From: Candidatus Korarchaeum sp.
GTDB taxonomy: Archaea > Korarchaeota > Korarchaeia > Korarchaeales > Korarchaeaceae
Length of the DNA: 64,000 nucleotides
Assembly: GCA_020833055.1 (NCBI GenBank)
Contig: JAJHQZ010000004.1
Coordinates: 1-64,000 of the forward strand
Reading direction: 5' to 3'
The notes below the pieces were generated by a model that was given only the letters and a program-made list of their open reading frames with translations, did not search any database and was not told the DNA's origin. Position numbers and translations under genes: made by a program. The first letter of the stretch is position 1; every line of letters begins with the position of its first letter. Positions 43,446-52,574 of this stretch are shown here, in pieces.

Positions 43446-44099
43446 TCACGCGATCCAGCACCCTGATATCGCAAGCATGAGGGTCGAAGCTAGTATGAAG
43501 GGGATCATAGGATAAGTGGGAGCTATCCACTTCCCTTCCTCCGGCATCCCATCGCTTATAGGCTCTAGAGCAGCTCTCAATACGAACTTCCTCTTCCCTC
43601 CCACTTCAGTCTCAGCTACCGTTGCGTAGAAGGAGAGGGGCCTCCTGTAGGGAGTCAATAGTAGCAGAGCAAGCAACTTCCTCCAAGTAGGCTCATCGAA
43701 TCCCTCAATTAACTCGGGATGCCTCATCACTGTGATCAAGTTCAATAAGAACTGGAAGGGCAGAGTTAGGACCATCAGTACCTTCGATGTCACGTATATG
43801 ATGAGGGCGTCTGGAAACCAGCACTTTCCGGTCATCAATGATGCCAGTGTGAGGTAAGCTAGGAGGTCCGCTTCACCGGATGTAGAGAGGAACCACTCTA
43901 TTAAGAGCATTATCGCGAGGAGAAGGAGGAAGGGCCAGTAATTCTCTAGGAATTTCACCGTTCGCTCCCATTCCAATACCTTGATGGATAAGCCAACCGC
44001 TACCCCCGGTACCCAGAGCTCATCGGGGACCTGCCTATCCCTCAGGTCGTATAAGCTCGCTATCAGTAGCGTGATGATCGCCAAGATCAGGGGGAGCAT
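43446..44099 (-). CDS. A24 prepilin/preflagellin peptidase
   Basis: About 217 residues with six membrane segments. The two catalytic Asp of the A24 family are in SLYDLRDRQVPDELW (D19) and the GxxD motif GEAD (D79). It cuts class III signal peptides of pilins or archaellins. The C-terminal half has an extra soluble loop (about residues 125-190) that is unusual. No pilin gene is nearby. Two ATGs in tandem open the frame. Confidence 0.85.
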   Translation of the reverse strand: MLPLILAIITLLIASLYDLRDRQVPDELWVPGVAVGLSIKVLEWERTVKFLENYWPFLLLLAIMLLIEWFLSTSGEADLLAYLTLASLMTGKCWFPDALIIYVTSKVLMVLTLPFQFLLNLITVMRHPELIEGFDEPTWRKLLALLLLTPYRRPLSFYATVAETEVGGKRKFVLRAALEPISDGMPEEGKWIAPTYPMIPFILASTLMLAISGCWIA

Positions 44100-44300
44100 C
44101 ATGGGAGCTTCCCTCGATCTTTTTAAAGATATATGAGCGGAGCTTCTCCTTCCCCATCGTAGAAGGGATAGAGGATAGATTCAGAGTAAAGGAGCGATGC
44201 GGATTTCAGCCGCCTAAATACTCAATGAAGCTGAAGTGCGTTAATCGCGATTATAACGCTATGATCGATTAATTCATAATTAGCCGGTTTTAGGGAATTA

Positions 44301-44744
44301 TCAGTCAATTGAAGATTTCTCCCACTTCTCTACCCCACCCTCAATTACTATGAAGATCGGATTGGGCTCCAAGTCTCTAAGATCTAAATTCTTCAGCTCC
44401 TCGAACTTCCTCCTATCACGCATTTCTAATTTTCTCAGCAGATGAGTGAATTCAAACTCAAGTTGCCCCCTAGTTACTTTCAGAATCCCTAGAAGCTCAA
44501 TGTCCCTTATTTTAGAGATATCGAACGAATACCCCCTCCTCCTCGCCTCTAGATATATCTGAAAGAGATACGCATCGATTGAATCCAGCGGTCTCTCGCT
44601 CTCCTTAAATCTCAAGAGTTGGGGGTGATTTCGGTAACCTTTCGTCTTCCCCTCGAGAACTCGCTTAGCCAATAGACCTTCCCTCCAAACGGCAACTAGA
44701 CCGATGCGATCTAAGTACTTGGGATGGATTGACCAGAGCCTCAA
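44301..44744 (-). CDS. Pyrimidine dimer DNA glycosylase (T4 endonuclease V-like)
   Basis: About 147 residues. LWSIHPKYLDRIGLVAVWRE followed by KGYRNHPQLLRF is the pattern of the Pyr_excise family, related to T4 endonuclease V, which removes UV dimers from DNA. The Glu in VAVWRE (about residue 22) matches the catalytic Glu23. TTG 44744 is preferred over GTG 44750: it gives the usual MRLW start, and GGGGTGT lies four bases upstream. Single-gene unit. Confidence 0.88.
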   Translation of the reverse strand: MRLWSIHPKYLDRIGLVAVWREGLLAKRVLEGKTKGYRNHPQLLRFKESERPLDSIDAYLFQIYLEARRRGYSFDISKIRDIELLGILKVTRGQLEFEFTHLLRKLEMRDRRKFEELKNLDLRDLEPNPIFIVIEGGVEKWEKSSID

Positions 44745-44871
44745 CTTCACACCCCCGAGATTGCGTGAATAGACCTTCCTCCACCCATTTTAAAATGAAT
44801 TTTCTCGCTTCTGTAAAAGGCTTGTATGTTCGGTGCACTAGTTGAGCGTTAGGTAGCTTCTATCCATAAAC

Positions 44872-45345
44872 TCAGAAGAGCTTCCTCACCTTCTCCACAA
44901 ACTTCTTCACATCCCTGATATTTCCCTCGACCATATCAGGAGGGAGCCAGTTTTTCATAGGAGTTCTGGTGAAGCGCTGCCGCAGATTGCCATAGAGCTC
45001 TTATCTTATCATCCCCTGTGCCCTTCGATATCCTAGAAACCTCCTCATTCAGCTCCCTGTGGCTCCTTATCTCCTTCCCCTCTCTCGCAGCTAATGCTTT
45101 AACTATCTGAGCGGCAGCTCCCCAGGCTTTCTCGGAAGCCTGAGCGTAATCCCCCTTAGCCAGGAGATCCTCCGCCTCCCTCATGTATTTCTCGGAGAGC
45201 TTTAAATGGATCTCAACTAGCTCATCTGGATCGAGGGGCATTGAGGGCCTCCGATAGTATCTTAAATATTAGCTCCTCTTCCGAGGCCCCTCTCAGCTTC
45301 CTTAAGCCTTCTCTCGATTTTCTTCAGGGGTATTATGAGATCCAC
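44872..45345 (-). pseudogene. Broken PaREP1/HEPN-like gene, three frameshifts
   Basis: A decayed paralogue of the gene at 46835-47317. The reading starts at GTG 45345 (DLIIPLKKIERRLKEAERG), shifts near 45292-45300 to SEEELIFKILSEALN, shifts again near 45233-45243 to PLDPDELVEIHLKLSEKYM..., and shifts a third time in a run of five T (44951-44955). The last frame ends KKFVEKVRKLF and stops at 44872. The middle 140 bases are 98% identical to the intact copy. Confidence 0.8.
45063..45202. repeat. 140-bp near-identical repeat, copy 1
   Basis: Matches 47031-47170 with three mismatches in 140 bases, same orientation. It lies in the broken copy of the PaREP1/HEPN-like gene. Confidence 0.9.
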
Positions 45346-45580
45346 GACATAAGTTACCCTCTAGAAGCAAAAAGTATGAGGTGCCCCAGTGAAAGCTCGA
45401 AGGGAGCGGAATTGAATCAGCTCTTCATCTATATCGTCTCTTCTCAGATTTCGTTGAGCAGTTGCGAGTGAAAGTTGAGTTATGAAATGCTTTTTCACAT
45501 CCTTTGTAGCCGCAGAGATCCCGGGTATATGGAGGGAATGTATATTAACTTCGGGGGGCAAAGTACTTTGGGGGGCGAAG

Positions 45581-46600
45581 TTGTTCAGACAGGGTCCGTG
45601 TGAGAAGAGGGATGAGCTCTTTGATAGGGAGGAGGAGCTGAGAAGGACTATAGAAGCATTGAGAAACAATATATGGGTTGCTATACTCGGAATGAGGATG
45701 TCAGGGAAGACGAGCTTAGCAAAAGTAGCTGCGAGTATTCTGAGTGAGGAAGGGTTCTCTTACATATACGTCGACCTGAGAGGGGCCAGTAACCTCTCAG
45801 AAATGTCCAGGAGGATAGTGAATTCTATCCCCAAGGACTTCTTCAGTAGAATGAGGGACATTCTAGAGAAAATTAGGGTTTGGGAGGTGGAAATGAGCTT
45901 GAGGAAAACTAGCAAGACGAGGACGATGGAGGAAATCCTGACAGAGCTCTCTAAGAGGAGGAGACTCATAGTGATATTGGATGAAGTTCAAGAGATAAAG
46001 GGAGGGATAAATCACTTCCTCTCCATGTTAGCCAGGCTCAGGAACTCTACTAGAAACCTGAGTTTTTTGTTCACTGGATCCTCAATAGGACTCATGGACA
46101 CACTCCTCCATCCATCCAGAGGGAGCCCGATGTATGGGAGGAGCCCGCTTGAGATAGAGCTCGGTCCATGGTCGGGGAGGGTGGCATTCCAGTTCGTCAG
46201 AGAGGGGCTTGAAAAGTGCGGTGTCGAGTACGATGATAATGAGATAGAGGATGCCTTGAGAGTGCTCGGGACCCTTCCAGGATGGTTGAGCTTTTACGGA
46301 ATCAGGAGATGCCTTGGAAAGGACCATGAGAATGCCCTGAGGGACTCTGAAAGTGAGGCAATTGATGTGGCCTTAGGGGAGCTTAGAAACGCTATAAGGG
46401 ATAGGGGAGAGTGGGCGAGGAGAGCGCTTAGGATGATCGCTGCATATGGTGCGAGATGGTCAGATTTAGATGTAGGAGTCTCCGATAGTACTTTAAGCGA
46501 TTTTCTGAAGAGGCTCAAGAAGCTCTATATAATATCGGAGGAATCTGGGACTTATATAGTGCCGGATCCCATCTATAGGAAGGCTGCAATGAGGCTCTGA
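45581..46600 (+). CDS. Archaeal AAA/STAND-like ATPase (PF01637 type)
   Basis: About 339 residues. The N-terminal DELFDREEELRR and Walker A LGMRMSGKTSLA (P-loop GMRMSGKTS) with Walker B RRLIVILDEVQEI and sensor LSFLFTGSSIGLM fit the archaeal ATPase family. A C-terminal winged helix begins near LRMIAAYGARWSDL. TTG 45581 is preferred (GGGGGGC four bases upstream); ATG 45482 in the same frame would add 33 residues that do not look like the family. It lies between the broken and the intact PaREP1/HEPN-like genes, on the opposite strand. Role unknown. Confidence 0.8.
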   Translation: MFRQGPCEKRDELFDREEELRRTIEALRNNIWVAILGMRMSGKTSLAKVAASILSEEGFSYIYVDLRGASNLSEMSRRIVNSIPKDFFSRMRDILEKIRVWEVEMSLRKTSKTRTMEEILTELSKRRRLIVILDEVQEIKGGINHFLSMLARLRNSTRNLSFLFTGSSIGLMDTLLHPSRGSPMYGRSPLEIELGPWSGRVAFQFVREGLEKCGVEYDDNEIEDALRVLGTLPGWLSFYGIRRCLGKDHENALRDSESEAIDVALGELRNAIRDRGEWARRALRMIAAYGARWSDLDVGVSDSTLSDFLKRLKKLYIISEESGTYIVPDPIYRKAAMRL

Positions 46601-46834
46601 GAATCCCCATATATTTTTCAATTGAAGAACTCTCTTCAATCACTATCTCTCGGTCTTCAGGAATCTCGGAGTCGATGAACTCCAAACTGAACTGAGGGAC
46701 TTAAGGCCTCTTAGGGATATATGGATGCATCGAACTCCCCACATTCAGGTACTCCGCACGCTTTGCAATAAGTCAACGTCCTTCAGGATGGGGATTTTAC
46801 GATATAGTCCTTCGGAACATCTCAGGAACTGAAT
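46601..46834. other. Intergenic region with possible gene remnant
   Basis: On the minus strand short segments such as YCKACGVPECGEFDAS and FSLEFIDSEIPEDREIVIEE can be read in one frame but are broken by stops. They could be remnants of a zinc-finger-like protein gene. No intact gene is seen. Confidence 0.3.
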
Positions 46835-47317
46835 CTATTGAGAGAGGATCACCTTTAGTCTCTCCACGAACATTTTGACATCATTTACAGCTAGTCTGAC
46901 ATCCCTAGCCGGCATCCAGTTCTCATAGGAGTTCTGATGTAAGTTGTTCGCTCTCCCCCATAAGTGCCTCAGTTCGATCTCCCCGAGCTTTTCAGCTAGC
47001 TCATCCACGTACTCCCATAGGCTAGCATGACTCCTTATCTCCTTCCCCTCTCTCGCAGCTAATGCTTTGACTATCTGAGCGGCAGCTCCCCAGGCTTTCT
47101 CGGAAGCCTGAGCGTAATCCCCCTTAGCCAGGAGATCCTCCGCTTCCCTCATGTACTTCTCGGAGAGCTTCGAATGGACTTCTAATCTTGCCTCCGGATC
47201 GAGGGGTTCATTAAGTGCTTTGGATAGAGCCTCCAGCACAAGTTCCTCTTCTGAGACTCCAGTTCTCTCAGCTTCCTCCTTCAGCTTCCTCTCGATCTTC
47301 TTAGGCAGTACGATCAA
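46835..47317 (-). CDS. PaREP1/HEPN-like protein with ribbon-helix-helix start
   Basis: A 160-residue protein. The N-terminus IVLPKKIERKLKEEAERTGV then EEELVLEALSKAL looks like a ribbon-helix-helix or coiled start, followed by a HEPN-like four-helix part: LSEKYMREAEDLLAKGDYAQ, ASEKAWGAAAQIVKALAARE. PaREP1/PaREP8 proteins are expanded in Crenarchaeota and have been linked to nucleotidyltransferases or RNA cleavage. The Rx4-6H motif of active HEPN RNases is not evident. It may work with the nearby ATPase. Confidence 0.75.
   Translation of the reverse strand: MIVLPKKIERKLKEEAERTGVSEEELVLEALSKALNEPLDPEARLEVHSKLSEKYMREAEDLLAKGDYAQASEKAWGAAAQIVKALAAREGKEIRSHASLWEYVDELAEKLGEIELRHLWGRANNLHQNSYENWMPARDVRLAVNDVKMFVERLKVILSQ
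47031..47170. repeat. 140-bp near-identical repeat, copy 2
   Basis: The intact-gene copy of the repeat at 45063-45202. The two bracket the ATPase gene. Confidence 0.9.
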
Positions 47318-47571
47318 GGTTCCCTCCGAATTTAGCTGAGGGATGTCTTATAAAATTGCTGAGCCCTATTCAGCTTGAAAAATAAGAAACGTGAGTGCTA
47401 GTGAGAGCCAAGGCTCCTTCAAGAACCTTGGAGTCTATGAAATTGCGAGGAGATAATGTGAGTTCTTTGAACTAGTAAGGACAGCAGTTCATTGGAAAGC
47501 AATAGGCTCACTCGAATAAAGTATTTAAGCATAATAATCTCACATAGCTATTCCCCGATCCTAAGGCCCCC

Positions 47572-48384
47572 CTAGTCGTTTACGACATCACCTCGAATTA
47601 CTATTTCCAGACCCACTCCGCCCCCTCTATAGCTTTCGCCGTAGAGGTAGCTCCTTATTGCTTCCCCGCTGCAGTGTAAGGGGTATATCTTCTCCACACC
47701 CATCTCCAGGAGCTGAGATACGACTCCCTGAACTTCTTGAGGCTTAGCTCCGGCCATATGGAACCCCCCTAGGACGATGTAGGGCCTCGCTCCTATATCC
47801 CTCGCGGCCTGCCTGACGATGTTCACGATACCGGGATGACTGCAGCCCACTACTATAATCAATCCTCTGCTCGTCTCTATGGCTAGGGCCTCCTCGATAG
47901 GAGGGCCGTAGAGCGGTTTAACTACGTATATCCCTCTGGATATCTCCAGAGTACTGTTAACTTGAACTGGCCTCAGGCCCAAGCTCCTAACGTACCTCTC
48001 GAGGCCCTCATCCGGTGGAATGTAAACGACGATCCCAGGCTCAATCGAGGCTAAGAGCTTCAATCCATTCGTGTGATCCCCATGCGAATGACTTATTACG
48101 ACGAAATCCACCTTGCTCAGATCTACACCTAGCTCCTCAGCGTTAACCTTCAGGACAGCTGGTTCTGGCCCGGTATCGAAGAGCAATCTCATTCCATTAG
48201 CCTCAACGTAAACTGAGAGACCCCAGGCTGTCCTAAGTCCCTGCTTTTGAGGATTATTGTCCACGAGGACCACTAAGCGTGCGTTCTCAATGTATCTTTT
48301 CGAAATAGCGGGGACCCTAGATGTGCAAACGATTGAGAGGGCGATGACTCCCGCGAGTATTATCAGAGGGATGAGCCAACGCAT
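47572..48384 (-). CDS. Exported metallo-beta-lactamase-fold hydrolase
   Basis: A 270-residue MBL-fold protein. The first 25 residues form a membrane or signal segment. VVISHSHGDHTNGL (HxHxDH) is the zinc motif, with further ligands in VVGCSHPG, VLGGFHM and YPLHCSGE. This pattern fits the subfamily with methanopterin-pathway and 7,8-dihydropterin-like enzymes. It would act outside the cell or at the outer membrane face, odd for a cofactor enzyme. Substrate unknown. Confidence 0.85.
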   Translation of the reverse strand: MRWLIPLIILAGVIALSIVCTSRVPAISKRYIENARLVVLVDNNPQKQGLRTAWGLSVYVEANGMRLLFDTGPEPAVLKVNAEELGVDLSKVDFVVISHSHGDHTNGLKLLASIEPGIVVYIPPDEGLERYVRSLGLRPVQVNSTLEISRGIYVVKPLYGPPIEEALAIETSRGLIIVVGCSHPGIVNIVRQAARDIGARPYIVLGGFHMAGAKPQEVQGVVSQLLEMGVEKIYPLHCSGEAIRSYLYGESYRGGGVGLEIVIRGDVVND

Positions 48385-48551
48385 ATGGGAGGTTATAGTA
48401 CACGCTAATAACTCTCCTCTCCTAAGTTGAGATAATTCCTAGATATTTGAAGGGGGTTTTGTTCTTTATGCGTGGGGATATTTACGGAACATCATGAGCC
48501 CGATGATATAAGTCTAGTATACACTCTCCACTAGTCCGCTCCCTATCTGCA

Positions 48552-48968
48552 TCATGAGGGGCTCCTCTCACTACTCCTTATTGAAGATTCCCCTCTGAGT
48601 CTCCATAAACCCTTAGCAGGGTCCTCGATCACTATACCGAATTCACTAGCTAGTTGATCGCTTATTAATACTTCATCAGTATACTCCGAGATCACGATAT
48701 ATGTCTCAACGCTCCTCCCCTCGACTCCCCCTATGAGTAAGCTCGCATGAGCTCCTCCCACTCTGTGAACTCTCATAAATCCAGATGCCGTTTTATAAGT
48801 CTCGATGATAGTCCCTTCAGGTAATTTAGGCAATAATCCGAGCTTCTCAGCGACGCTCACCGGGACGAGGATTTCCGGGACATCGGTCTCATAACCAGTA
48901 TTAACTAGAGCAATTAGATCTAGTAACGCATCCCGATACTTTATCCTGACCTTAACTCTGACTCCCAT
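48552..48968 (-). CDS. Clan AA protease relative lacking the catalytic Asp
   Basis: A 138-residue protein with the same layout as the clan AA protein at 6213-6566. The catalytic loop reads ALVNTGYETDVPEILVP, so Asp is replaced by Asn23 and the normal DTGAT is NTGYE. The C-terminal VLISDQLASEFGIVI still matches the clan. It is probably not an active aspartic protease and may be a binding or regulatory form. Confidence 0.7.
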   Translation of the reverse strand: MGVRVKVRIKYRDALLDLIALVNTGYETDVPEILVPVSVAEKLGLLPKLPEGTIIETYKTASGFMRVHRVGGAHASLLIGGVEGRSVETYIVISEYTDEVLISDQLASEFGIVIEDPAKGLWRLRGESSIRSSERSPS

Positions 48969-49802
48969 GAGATCCCATCCTCAGCGGTCTGATGTAACCT
49001 ACTCTCTTCTTAACATAGAGTCTCAAAGGCTTGACGTACCAGACTTTAGTCAACGGAGCACACCAATTGGAGCCAGTGAGCTGGAATTTAAACTTTCCGT
49101 CCGGATTTTCCGCTTAAAGAGAGAGTCCTTAAACCAGTCCATGAGATTTCCAGCTTCAGCGTGGAGGATGTCAACTCTAGGGATTCTTATTGCATTATCT
49201 CGGATCTCTCTTAAGAGAGTACGTGATGTATGAAGCATATGCACTAAAAATTCTCGAGATCAAGTTACTCGGGCGGCCGAGGGTCCTCTATCCCCTCGAG
49301 GAACTCTCTGAATGATAATCAGCCACTTCATATTTCCGGGCCCTACTCCACTCGAGCAGCTATATCGTTGAGGGGGTGAAGCGAGTCCAGAGACTCGACG
49401 AGGCCCGTTGGTAGACTCCAGTTATTTTAGTAGCTAGTAGCCCGGCAACCCCTATTTCCTCCAGAGGGTGACTACCTGTCTCTATACTGCCCTCATACAG
49501 TATTAAAGCGGCTGTCGTTTTGAATAGAGTTTCCCGCTCCATCAGGTCTTAATATTATGTGTTCACTCTCGCATCTAACCCTGGAGATCTCACTGCCTCC
49601 CAGCTCCACATAAAAACTCCTCGATCATCGAAATCCCTTTCATCCGCATGGAAAGTGATATGAAATCGGTAGAAACTCTCAATTTAGGAGCGAGTTACGT
49701 TCAAAAAGCTTAAATTTAGTGTGTTGAATTATATATAAAGGATCGTCTACCTCAGGGGCTGACTGCGGGAGTGATGAAAGGGGATTGAGCGAGGTGAGTA
49801 GC
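48969..49802. other. 834-base gene-poor region
   Basis: No convincing gene. A 60-codon minus-strand frame at 49360-49542 (with TTAALILYEGSIETGSHPLE) is open but has no clear promoter or ribosome site and no family I recognise; it could be a small gene or a remnant. The region ends with the TATA box of the next gene at 49729-49739. Confidence 0.4.
49729..49739 (+). promoter_or_regulatory. TATA box of the MntP-like gene
   Basis: TTATATATAAA; transcription should start near 49760, giving a leader of about 45 bases before the TTG start. Confidence 0.55.
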
Positions 49803-50378
49803 TTGGATTACTTAACTCTCATCTTATTGTCCCTAGGATTATCTTTAGATGATTTCGGCCTAGCTTTCGCCTTAAGTCTATTGATGCAGGGTGGGACCCT
49901 TAGGAATTTGATAGTTAAAGCTAGTAAGATAGCGGCCGCATTCTCAATATCTACCGCATTACTGCCCCTGTTAGGCTGGCTAGTCGGATTAGCTATATAT
50001 GAGTGGATCGCTCCCTTCAGCGCTTGGGTGGTCTTGATAGTCTTCTCACTCGTCGGACTCCGGATAATTAGGGAAGCTCTCGAGGATGAAAGGCATGAGG
50101 TTATGGAGAGAGTCTCCTCCTTTTGGGCAATGACAGCTATGGGCACCTTAGCGAGTATAGATGAGGGAGCCGTGGGGATAAGTTACCCCTTCTTAGGGAT
50201 CCCGGTATTATGGATAGTGATCGCCGTCACCCTGGCCAATACTGTACTGATATCACTAGCAGCTCTCCTGAGCGATAGGATAAGGGATTTGAGTGGGAAG
50301 CTCCCATCAATCCTCTCAGGCGTAATCCTGATAATTTTGGGGATACTAGAGTTCCTGGATCTGGCTTTTGGGATTTGA
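49803..50378 (+). CDS. MntP/YtaF-like membrane transporter
   Basis: About 191 residues with six membrane segments in two inverted halves. LSLGLSLDDFGLAFALSL corresponds to the SxDxFA motif of MntP, and TAMGTLASIDEGAVGISYPF is the second-half match. MntP exports manganese; YtaF relatives are less known. TTG 49803 is chosen because GAGGTGAG lies four bases before it; TTG 49785 is the alternative. Substrate inferred, a divalent cation is likely. Confidence 0.78.
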   Translation: MDYLTLILLSLGLSLDDFGLAFALSLLMQGGTLRNLIVKASKIAAAFSISTALLPLLGWLVGLAIYEWIAPFSAWVVLIVFSLVGLRIIREALEDERHEVMERVSSFWAMTAMGTLASIDEGAVGISYPFLGIPVLWIVIAVTLANTVLISLAALLSDRIRDLSGKLPSILSGVILIILGILEFLDLAFGI

Positions 50379-50508
50379 GTATCAATGGAGAGAGCTCACT
50401 GGAAGTGCTGAAGTTATCTGCCCTATCCTAGAGTAATGTTAAGCGATATCTATGAGAATTCCCTTCAAAGCGCAGCTCACTTAGTCTGAGGAGAGTCATG
50501 ACTGGACA

Positions 50509-50934
50509 TTAAGTGGATTGAGGGAGCTCTGGGATCACAGGCAGCTCTAACTTGATTGCCTGTTTCCTGAGCTTTATATCGTAAGTCGCTAGCGGTACAC
50601 CTCTATGAAACGCTATTGAGAGGATGACTTTGTCATTAAAGCGGGCAAGGGATAAATTCTCCTCCTCTAATATTGAGATAGCCCATCTGATATCTTCTAA
50701 ATCCTCTTTAACGATTCTAAATTTCTCACATGTCGTATACTCAAGCAATTTTTCCTTAGCATCTATTAAGCTTATGGAAAGGCCCTTCAGAAGCCAGACA
50801 TATTCGTATATTGAGATAAGAGGAACGAGCCAGCGATCTAGGTCATCTAGAAGCTTTGATGCACTCTCATGGTAAACAGAGTCCTCGAAAGTATCGTAAA
50901 CTAGCACATTAGTGTCTATCACTGCCTCCCGCAA
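50509..50934 (-). CDS. vapC: VapC-type PIN-domain toxin
   Basis: A 141-residue PIN protein. AVIDTNVLVYD at the N-terminus, ISIYEYVWLLKG, FNDKVILSIAFHRG and PLATYDIKLRKQA carry the active-site acids and fold elements. It overlaps the AbrB-type antitoxin gene by 26 bases. Confidence 0.88.
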   Translation of the reverse strand: MREAVIDTNVLVYDTFEDSVYHESASKLLDDLDRWLVPLISIYEYVWLLKGLSISLIDAKEKLLEYTTCEKFRIVKEDLEDIRWAISILEEENLSLARFNDKVILSIAFHRGVPLATYDIKLRKQAIKLELPVIPELPQST

Positions 50935-51151
50935 TCATCTCACCCAGTCCCCTCGCTATTATTCCATCGATCTCCTCTATAGTGAGAGGTCTGCCAGACC
51001 TAAGCACTCTTCTTCTTTTTTTAACCCTTTCCATCACTACTTTACTTCCTTCTACACGTACCTCAAGATAATCGCCCACTCTTATCCCTAATGCTTCCCT
51101 AACCTCCCTTGGGATGGTTACTTGGAAGCTCCTAGTGACCTTGACTCTCAT
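50909..51151 (-). CDS. vapB: AbrB/MazE-type antitoxin
   Basis: About 80 residues. VTRSFQVTIPREVREALGI and GDYLEVRVEGSKVVM form the SpoVT/AbrB swapped-hairpin DNA-binding domain; the charged C-terminal tail should bind the PIN toxin. ATG 51151 (MRVKV) is preferred over 51166, as the domain begins there. A TATA-like TTTAAATA on the minus strand at about 51172-51180 lies about 25 bases upstream. Confidence 0.88.
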   Translation of the reverse strand: MRVKVTRSFQVTIPREVREALGIRVGDYLEVRVEGSKVVMERVKKRRRVLRSGRPLTIEEIDGIIARGLGEMIAGGSDRH

Positions 51152-51181
51152 AGTATTTGAGATCATATACTTTTATTTAAA

Positions 51182-51540
51182 TTTTTCTACTTTAATTTAG
51201 CCGGTGTGAGAGGCCCTGAGGAGAGGAATTCCAGGAAGCTAATTGTCTGCCCCTTAACGTTCAAAGGTTCTGCGAATGATATTGAGATATTTTTACACTT
51301 AAATAAGGTGGCTATTCTCATCCCATCTATCTTTTTAATTCTTTTCGTCCCGTACCCTCCTAAGCGTCCCTTGCTACTCGGCTCCCGCCTCTCACCTTGG
51401 GATTAATCGCTATCTGATTCCGAGGAACCTCACAAGCCGAGGGATGGTATTATATACCGAGGCTGACGTGATAATACAGGGATAGAGGGAGCTAAAGGAC
51501 TGCACAGTACCGTTATGAGAAAAGAATCGGGGGTGAGTGA
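51182..51540. other. Intergenic region, no gene seen
   Basis: It separates the vapBC pair from the nuclease gene. No gene or repeat was recognised. GGGGGTGA at 51529-51536 is the ribosome site of the next gene. Confidence 0.4.
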
Positions 51541-52500
51541 TTGAAAAGAGTATTGGTTCTATGCACTTCTTGGAGCGGCGATTACTGGGAGAGTAACGAT
51601 AAGATACCTTATCTCAAGACATCCATGAAACTGATACAGATACAGCACCTGAAAAGTTTGAAAAGTGAGCTGCCACTCGCAGGAATAGGAGTCTACACGA
51701 AGGGAAAGGACAGGGACTTCACTAGTCAACCCCCTTGCTTCCTCATAATTAAGGATATAACTGAGAATGAGAGAGGAGAGCTACAATTCGATTTTCAGTA
51801 CGTTTCAAAAATGCGAGAGATAACTAGCTCAACTTTCTTAGATGAGATGAAAATACAGAGCCTGATCTCCACACTCCCAGGGGGGAAAGTCCTCTCTACT
51901 TTAAAGAGATTCGGAATTAAACCACCCGCAGAATGGCAAAAACTACTTGAAGCAAAAACTACACTGATGCCGACGTGGCAGGACTGGATAGGCAAGCGCT
52001 TCCAAGAAATCCTGCAGACGATCTCCAATAACGATTATGAGGATAGGATTGCCGAGATATTCAGAGCATTAGGGTTTGAAGTTGAACAATTGGGATATAA
52101 AAAAGAAGGTGAATATCCGGATGGAATAGCATATGCTAAAGACTTCGCCATTATATACGACTGTAAGAACAGATCCAATTACTTCCTGACCGCGAGCGAT
52201 AAGAGAGCGATTATAACCTACATCCAAGATGCGAAGAGGAGGATTAAGGAGCAAAGGGGAATAGAGAGGGTCTATTTTGCTATTATCGCTCACTCTTATG
52301 GCGGAGTAGAGAGCATAAACGATATTGAAAAAGAGACGTTTTCAAAGGGTTTTCTGCTTACTAGCGAAGCTATGCTCTACTTACTCTATAAGAAGATCTC
52401 AATGGGCCCATCATTCCTCCTAGTAGATTTTGAGAAATTGGCTTCAACTAAGATTGTCACGATAGAGAGTATAGAGAAGATTTACAGTGGAAGGGCCTGA
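51541..52500 (+). CDS. Stand-alone PD-(D/E)XK restriction-endonuclease-like protein
   Basis: A 319-residue protein. From about residue 165 it has a nuclease core: YEDRIAEIFRALGFEVEQLG (E167), then EYPDGIAYA (PD at 193-194), then AIIYDCKNRSN (D207-x-K209). This E...PD...DxK pattern is that of type II restriction and similar nucleases. The first 160 residues are unassigned and may bind DNA or sense a signal. TTG start with GGGGGTGA four bases upstream. No methyltransferase is adjacent, so it is not a normal restriction system. It is somewhat richer in A+T than its neighbours. Confidence 0.72.
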   Translation: MKRVLVLCTSWSGDYWESNDKIPYLKTSMKLIQIQHLKSLKSELPLAGIGVYTKGKDRDFTSQPPCFLIIKDITENERGELQFDFQYVSKMREITSSTFLDEMKIQSLISTLPGGKVLSTLKRFGIKPPAEWQKLLEAKTTLMPTWQDWIGKRFQEILQTISNNDYEDRIAEIFRALGFEVEQLGYKKEGEYPDGIAYAKDFAIIYDCKNRSNYFLTASDKRAIITYIQDAKRRIKEQRGIERVYFAIIAHSYGGVESINDIEKETFSKGFLLTSEAMLYLLYKKISMGPSFLLVDFEKLASTKIVTIESIEKIYSGRA

Positions 52501-52574
52501 TAATTTAAATCAATGTAAATTTCTACAACTTTAAATCTCTGAAGTAACTGTTCTCTCGATCGATCTTAAAAATC

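Noticed and set aside
45482-45580. 33-residue N-terminal extension of the AAA/STAND-like ATPase
   Set aside because: It does not resemble the family and has no ribosome site; TTG 45581 has a good one.
49050-49244. Minus-strand open frame of 64 codons
   Set aside because: No promoter or ribosome site, and residue content does not look like a protein family; probably non-coding.
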